This document shows, one piece after another, positions 58,344 to 64,000 of a stretch of 64,000 bases of DNA. A program made the position numbers and the translations under genes. The first letter of the stretch is position 1, and the number at the start of each line of letters is the position of its first letter. The notes below the pieces were generated by a model. The model searched no databases and had not been told where the DNA came from. It saw only the letters and a list, made by a program, of their open reading frames with translations. This stretch comes from Acanthopleura granulata (Eukaryota; Mollusca; Polyplacophora; Chitonida; Chitonidae), in the NCBI GenBank assembly GCA_016165875.1, contig JABBOT010000016.1, positions 4,796,327-4,860,326 of the forward strand. The letters are read 5' to 3'.

Positions 58344-61300
58344 TCTATCATAAGTTTTCTTTATTTTGCCTAGCATACCTGTCGTTAGTGACAATTTACC
58401 ATATATATATATATATATATAAAACTACGGCGCTATGTTTATTTGTCTAATTCAGTTTAACCAGTGGCTGGGGGCTTTATAAATATCGCTTTAATTTCAA
58501 GCTGTCTTGATATAAACAGTTACAATACAAAAGAGTAACTCGAATACTTTTATACCTTTTCTTGCTTTATAGCAGGATATTGTGTATAATATAAATATGG
58601 ACCTTTCAACGTTAAAACATAAAGTGTTGTGTATGGACTACATATACGTACACTGCATGAGATGCATTAAGTATCCCACACGTATGTCTTTCTAACATGG
58701 TTAGAAACCGTCGATAAGTCTACTTTCAAGTATCTACTATCCTTTAATATTACAAATATTGTGTAAAATATATTGTGATTCTAATTTTATTAATAAAGCT
58801 GGCCTACGTGAATTTGATAATGGATTTTGTTTTACCGGTTGATGGTTTCAACTGTGTGATGGCTGAACACCGTTACACTCGAACTGTCAGACGAAACTGT
58901 TATTTCTAACGATGACCTAATTTCTCTCGGCCGTGAAAGTTCCGTGTATAGTAAATTCATCAGTACTGTGAAAACGTGCAGTTTTACCGATCATTTAGAT
59001 ACAGACTGTTTCGTTCTTCCGCCCAAGGATCAAGTCGTGGTTTTATCATGATTTCATTTTATGCCGGGCGGATCTTTCCTTTCCTTATCTTTATCAGGTT
59101 TAGATTTTACACCGCCGTACAAGAGTATCGCAGATAGGGTTGTCGATTCCTCAAAACGTCTGAGCAATGCTAGACCACTGGCATCTAATAAAATGTTTGT
59201 TAACCTCACTCCGTTGCCATATTAAACCAAAGTATGCTTAAGGAGGCTATTCTATATTGTGACTTACATGTGCCTTGAATTGTTGAAGTAACTTCGCTTG
59301 CTGTACCAGTCTCTTTAAGCCATTTGGGGTTCTGATTTGCTACGCCTTAAGTATATACATGAACTCTTATAGAAAAGGCCATGACTTAAACCGACACGAG
59401 AGCGGATTTCACTTCTCGGATGTGGCCGACCATTTGGCAACCTTCAAACTGCCGTCGCTGCATTCTCATGGCACTGTATATATGGTCTAGGCCTTTATAC
59501 TGTAACGCAGCACACTATATCGAATTATGCGTGAATAAAATTCTAAAGGCAGCAGAATTCTTCACATCCTTGCAAACAGAATAAAACAGACCGTAAGAGC
59601 AATGAAATCACAATATCCATGTACAAGACGACGTCGAATTTGAATCAGAAACCACAAAATGCAGACATGCCTTGAGATGTCATCAGCGCGGTCACAATCA
59701 TCAGCGCGGTCACAATCCAATAGTTGATGTAACATATTCGTGTGTCAGTAAACATACACCAGTCAGTTTTGCGAGACAGTCAAAAAAAAACAAAAAAAAA
59801 ACACCGCACAACGGGAAATTTTGGTATATTTATTAAAATGCCCAAATTTCAGATCTAAACCAATACCATTAAGCTGGTTCCTTTTAATCCGATTAAGGAA
59901 ATTATTCTGATATAGTCAAGGAGAAAACGAAAATATCCTTCGCGCGTATTCATAGAATCGGGTAATGTTTAAGTGATAGTGCGCACGCGCTTCATGATAA
60001 ATACTGTGGAAATACAAGTACTCGACGTTATCAAGAAATAACAAACAAAATGTTTAGGAGCGCCTCAATGATTAATTATATGTTCAATGATGCGCCTGTC
60101 CGTGAACTGCTAAATTATGTGTTAAAAGGTGTCCATATCGTGATCGATTAAGTGATCGCTTGTAATTTAAAGGCGCGTATATCCACGTACAGCTACAAGA
60201 TACGCAAAGGTCGCCTATACGTACATCTGACCACTAATGTATACTAGTAAAGAAATATTCCCCAGTTAAAGATCATATATATATATTCTGATAGCGTTTA
60301 AATAATTCTCTATGACATATTACAGTACAATTCCCTATGACATATTACAGCACAATTTTAACAGGCTTCTATATGATGAAATACGATTTTAACAAGAATC
60401 TATTTATTATACATGAATATAATGGACCAGAACTATATTAGCATACCCATTACAAGATATGTACCGAAGGAAGTTTACAAGTTGATTGTGCTTCGTCATG
60501 TTGAAAGAAAAAGCATTTGAGTATGAATTCCGTCGATTGTTTGTTTTTTTTTTTTGTTTTTTTTTTTGTTTTTTTTTTTCACTTTGTTTTTTATTCTTCT
60601 TCCTTCAGTCTAGGCTTTGTGCATCTATAGAGAATCCAAAGTGTGGGGAATTTTAAGCTTCCATCCACTTGTGAGAAAAGGACTATATTGTGGATATAAC
60701 TGCGGTATGGCTAAGATGCGGAAGGCCCACGACAATGTTCCAGGGAATTTGAGAAGTAGTTCCAAGAATTAAATATCGGTAATCTTCGCTTCAGACACAA
60801 AGTCTTCTATTGTAAGAGTACGCATATAGGCACGTCCAACGTTTTGATTGGCCACGTGCAGCTACACATGCGCGCGAACAATCTAGATACCTGACTTCCG
60901 GGCATTGATTCACGTGAATCCCGTCACGCATGTCCATCCGTACCAGGCACTAAACGTAATTTTTGTTGTTGTCTTTTATCCTTTTTTGTATGGCAGCCGT
61001 TTTTGTTATAATCAAAACAATTTGCTCTCTCCCGGATACTCCATATTTATTTTCAGCAAAACAAAATGAGAACAAAGAAGGGCATCAGTGGAAAGATATC
61101 AGAGGAGGTTATTAATTGGAAAGTAATTTCCATAACTGTCTGTCTTTGGTACATCTGTCCAACATCAGTAAAAGATGCACGAGAACCAGTACTCCAGGAA
61201 ACAGAGAGGACCACATAGTTCTCGAATGCCTTTTTAAAGAGGGGAAGAAGTAATACGAGTTCCGCATTTCTTCGGGAATAAATCCCAGATTTCGGACATA

Positions 61301-61615
61301 AACCACGAAGGTGGTGAAATGTCGCCAGACTTTTTTTTATATCAAATTTTGATTCTTCATTTTAGTCTTTTCACTGTCGTGTAAAGATGAAAACAAATGT
61401 GTTTATTTAGAGTCGCAGAAGTGTGTTATTATCCCATTTATAAACTAAACTCTTACTTTCAGTGTGTAAAAAAGTACCAGTTTCAAGTATATGAATATAT
61501 ACTTAGATAACGACAGACTATTGTATATTGACTGATTGACTGATTGATTGATCGATGGATCGATTGACGGATTGGTATCAAATGACGTGCTTTAGAGTTG
61601 CTCACTTGTACGCAT
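58344..61615. other. No gene or repeat family recognised
   Basis: AT-rich, with an (AT)10 run at 58401-58420, an 18-bp duplication near 59681-59718 ('tcatcagcgcggtcacaatc') and an interrupted T-run at 60541-60580. Few SINEs compared with flanking DNA. No frame resembles a known protein. Confidence 0.5.
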
Positions 61616-61619
61616 GTAT

Positions 61620-61745
61620 GGGATGGTCTGTCTGCAAACTGCGGGTGATCATGGGTTCCCCAAGGGCTCTGCCTGGTTTCTTCCCACCATAATTATGGCA
61701 GCCGCTGTATACTTGAATATTCTTCAGCGCGGTCTAATACCCCCA
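61620..61745 (+). mobile_element. SINE-A 3' fragment
   Basis: 'ggtctgtctgcaaactgcgg', 'ccaagggctctgcctggttt' and 'gaatattcttcagcgcggtc'; the tail is lost. Confidence 0.8.
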
Positions 61746-62624
61746 GATAAGTCCGAGTTATACGCAGGCGGTAAGGTTCGCATATTGAAACATTTCACCA
61801 GTAGGCCAATCATTCTCCGAGAAATTGGTTGTATTTAGGCTCCTGATAGCGTTGCGTTTAGTCGTGTTTTGTTGCATCGTTGCATGCATGATAATACACA
61901 GGTAACTCCTATTTCATGTCTAAGAAAGCAGTGTATTCGCTTTCATAGCAAATCCTTTCATGGAACATTCCATTCATTGAATTGTGGCTGAACCATGTCG
62001 GTGCATGTCGATATAAAATTCAACATCATTCGGATCGGATATTTTAAATAATTGACTAAATAACTAAATAAAATACGGCTCATGTCGTTATGTTTATTTT
62101 TTCTGGTTTTTGCTTGTGTTCGTGTATAATTGATAAGGAGTAAGATCAAAATTACATGCACCGTAAACGTCTATAAGACACGCATGGGTTGTGTGTTTCT
62201 CACTGTCGTGTGCTGTGGATACAACGATTTAAGCACTCCCAGTGTGAAAATTCCGGACTGTATTGACTTAAAACACTTCTGGAAGTAGGTTTTCCAGTTT
62301 TCTGTGGTCAGTGTGCCGCGACTTATCTTAGTGGTGTCTACAATTATCCACACAGTTAGTTTCATGCTCGTCATTCCCTTTGTACAATTCTTACACAAGA
62401 ATATACAACAAATAACATAATCTTAGTTCTTTTGGAAGAAGGGAGGAATCCTACTTAAAGGACCACAGCTATATTAGTCAGGCGTGCTTCTTAACAGTGT
62501 TGCCCCCACCCCCACCCCCCCAATCAACATTCAACCGGGAAAATTCGCCATGTTAAAGAAATCGGAAACACTGCATTGCTGATTGGTTAAAACTGATAAC
62601 ATAGCGCTTTCCAATCCCTCAATG

Positions 62625-62765
62625 TTTGCGACTTTCTTTAATTTGAATCGCAATATTTCGGTTATGCGACATCACAATAATACAGAGGTGTGCTTTTTAA
62701 ATTGCACGAGATAGTTTTTCGACGCGTATATAAATTTGGCCTTGTGTTTTGTTTTTAAATCCAAA
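62625..62765 (+). repeat. Interspersed repeat E, copy 2
   Basis: 'gactttctttaatttgaatc', 'tttcggttatgcgacatca' and 'gtatataaatttggcc' align with 55120-55270 in the same order and orientation. Confidence 0.6.
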
Positions 62766-62938
62766 TGTAGCCCTCAGGCTGCTTTTGCGGACGAACTGTG
62801 GACAGCAGCTTCTTTCCGAACTCTTCTCTAATTAGAAAACGTTAGATTCTGTTCTGCTTTTTGTACAAAACGCGTCGATTTCACAGCAACAATATTATCT
62901 ATAACACTGTATAACTCTCTATGAACGTTAATTTAGTT

Positions 62939-63056
62939 ACTTATTTATTTGATTGGTGTTTTACGCCGTACTCAAGAATATTTCACTGATAGGACGGCTG
63001 TGAGCATTATGGTTGGAGGAAACCTGGCAGATCCCGTGGGAAACCATCCGTAGTTT
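62939..63056 (-). mobile_element. SINE-A 3' fragment upstream of the secreted-peptide exon
   Basis: 'tttgattggtgttttacgcc', 'gtactcaagaatatttcact' and 'attatggttggaggaaacct' are the reverse 3' part. It lies about 310 bp upstream of the TATA box. Confidence 0.9.
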
Positions 63057-63364
63057 TATAAGCGTTAATTGTATCGCAACAAATTGCGCCATTCACGGCC
63101 ATAGAAAACAAAGTATATGCATGTATCCAGTGCACATGTACCAAAAACTGTCATATCTTCATGTCCCAGACAAGAACGTTGAATGGAAGCCGGAAGAGAA
63201 TGCCACTTGTTTTAAAGTAAAAATTTTGTACATCACTAAATGAATAAATAAATTGAATTTCCGGTAGACCTACTGATTTACCACAAAGGTACGCGGAAAT
63301 TTCACAGCTGAACGAAATTCGGTCAAGGTTATTCAGATAGCATGTAGCTTTTGTTCGAGTAGTC

Positions 63365-63372
63365 TATAAAAG
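63365..63372 (+). promoter_or_regulatory. TATA box of the putative secreted-peptide gene
   Basis: TATAAAAG; transcription would start near 63393-63400. This places the ATG at 63382 upstream of the likely transcription start and favours ATG 63445 as the start codon. Confidence 0.6.
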
Positions 63373-63444
63373 CACCCAGCCATGAACCTACAGTCAGTGT
63401 GTTTCGTTTCCACTACAGTCGCAGGAGATACAATCCAGGTCACG

Positions 63445-63577
63445 ATGACGACAAGAAAAGCCACGCTCTACTTGATGTTGATGGCAGCGGCCATAATGGC
63501 AAATGGGTTGACGGTAAAACGCAAATCTGATCCAGGGCCGAACGGAGGAACTGCGGTATTGCCCGGTGGAACTGAGG
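63445..63577 (+). CDS. First coding exon of an unidentified secreted protein (gene continues right of window)
   Basis: 44 codons plus one base to donor GTAAGA. Residues 1-20, MTTRKATLYLMLMAAAIMAN, form a typical signal peptide: basic N terminus, hydrophobic core and small residues before a likely cleavage after Gly-21. A dibasic KR follows at LTVKRKSDPG, then a Gly/Pro-rich stretch (GPNGGTAVLPGGTEG). A TATA box lies 80 bp upstream. This pattern fits a small secreted peptide or a secreted structural/defence protein; no family is recognised. The next exon was not identified in the remaining 420 bp, which ends in a SINE-B. Confidence 0.55.
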
Positions 63578-63861
63578 GTAAGATTTCCGTTTCTCTTTCA
63601 TTTTGGCATTCTTATAAAAACTGTCATGATTATCTTAGGAAGCAAAGCGCTAACAGGAATTCAAGCTAGTTTTAACATCCCGGAGGTTCTTTAAGTTTCC
63701 TATTACATTTTAACTTTAATTTGTGTGATCAAAAATTTAGATTATTCACTTCCTTCCATTGTGCTCGGGGGTTTGGTGACTAAACGGTTGACTGTGCTTT
63801 TTCGTGAAGTCCTACATGAATTTATCTGAATACCATTTGTCTTACACCCATATAGACAATC

Positions 63862-64000
63862 TCGGTGGCCTAGTGTGTACAGCGTGCGCCGCGGGGTCAG
63901 GAGACCCGGCAGCAATATCCGGTCATGTCATACCAAAGGTTTTACAAATGGTACTTGTTGCTGCCTCGCTTGGTGCTCAGTACTGAGAGGTTAGAACAAG
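63862..64000 (+). mobile_element. SINE-B copy, cut by window end
   Basis: 'ctcggtggcctagtgtgtac' (A box region), 'cggtcatgtcataccaaagg', 'tggtacttgttgctgcctcg' and 'ggtgctcagtactgagaggt'. Same family as 24500-24718. Confidence 0.82.

Noticed and set aside
63382..63444. Upstream ATG for the secreted-peptide gene
   Set aside because: It would lie only about 10-15 bp after the TATA box, upstream of the likely transcription start; the ATG at 63445 gives a better signal peptide.

Overview
This is a window of an animal nuclear genome: intron-rich genes with GT/AG junctions, AT-rich non-coding DNA, many tRNA-derived SINEs and several minisatellites. The dominant SINE, ending in a conserved 'gaatattcttgagtacggcg' motif and an AAATAAAT tail, is of a kind I associate with molluscs and related lophotrochozoans. 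A marine lophotrochozoan is my best guess, but this is inference.

Three conserved eukaryotic genes can be read with confidence. (1) At the left edge, on the minus strand, are the first two coding exons of ASCC2 (activating signal cointegrator 1 complex subunit 2); the rest lies left of base 1. (2) BUD13, the RES-complex splicing factor, is on the plus strand in six exons (1929-9471), about 554 aa, with a central block of [14 protein letters not shown] repeats and the conserved C-terminal Bud13 domain. ASCC2 and BUD13 are head to head with only 530 bp between start codons, suggesting a shared bidirectional promoter. (3) CDC27/APC3, the TPR subunit of the anaphase-promoting complex, is on the minus strand in 20 exons (43969 down to 18181), about 831 aa. 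All exon phases join without a frameshift. These are ordinary housekeeping genes for RNA processing/activator function and mitotic ubiquitination, with no operon-like relation.

Layout: 1-1398 ASCC2 5' part; 1399-1928 shared promoter; 1929-9471 BUD13; 9472-18180 the convergent BUD13/CDC27 3' flanks, with SINEs and a 60-bp minisatellite; 18181-43969 CDC27, whose introns hold two foldback elements, a third-type long inverted repeat around a 29-bp minisatellite, a 600-bp direct repeat and a 25-bp minisatellite; 43970-63360 a gene-poor stretch with SINEs, 24/31/36/51-bp tandem arrays and one degraded multi-exon-less pseudogene (about 51.79-53.0 kb, minus) that looks transposon-related; 63365-63577 a TATA box followed by a first exon encoding a signal peptide, the start of an unidentified secreted protein that continues beyond the window.

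No complete novel system is evident. The most interesting items are the foldback elements with TTAA-like ends, the long inverted repeat with a minisatellite loop, the transposase-like pseudogene, the unknown secreted-peptide exon, and the SINE placed directly at the BUD13 exon 2 donor site. Most long reading frames outside the three genes are by-products of tandem arrays with periods divisible by three, or of SINE copies.
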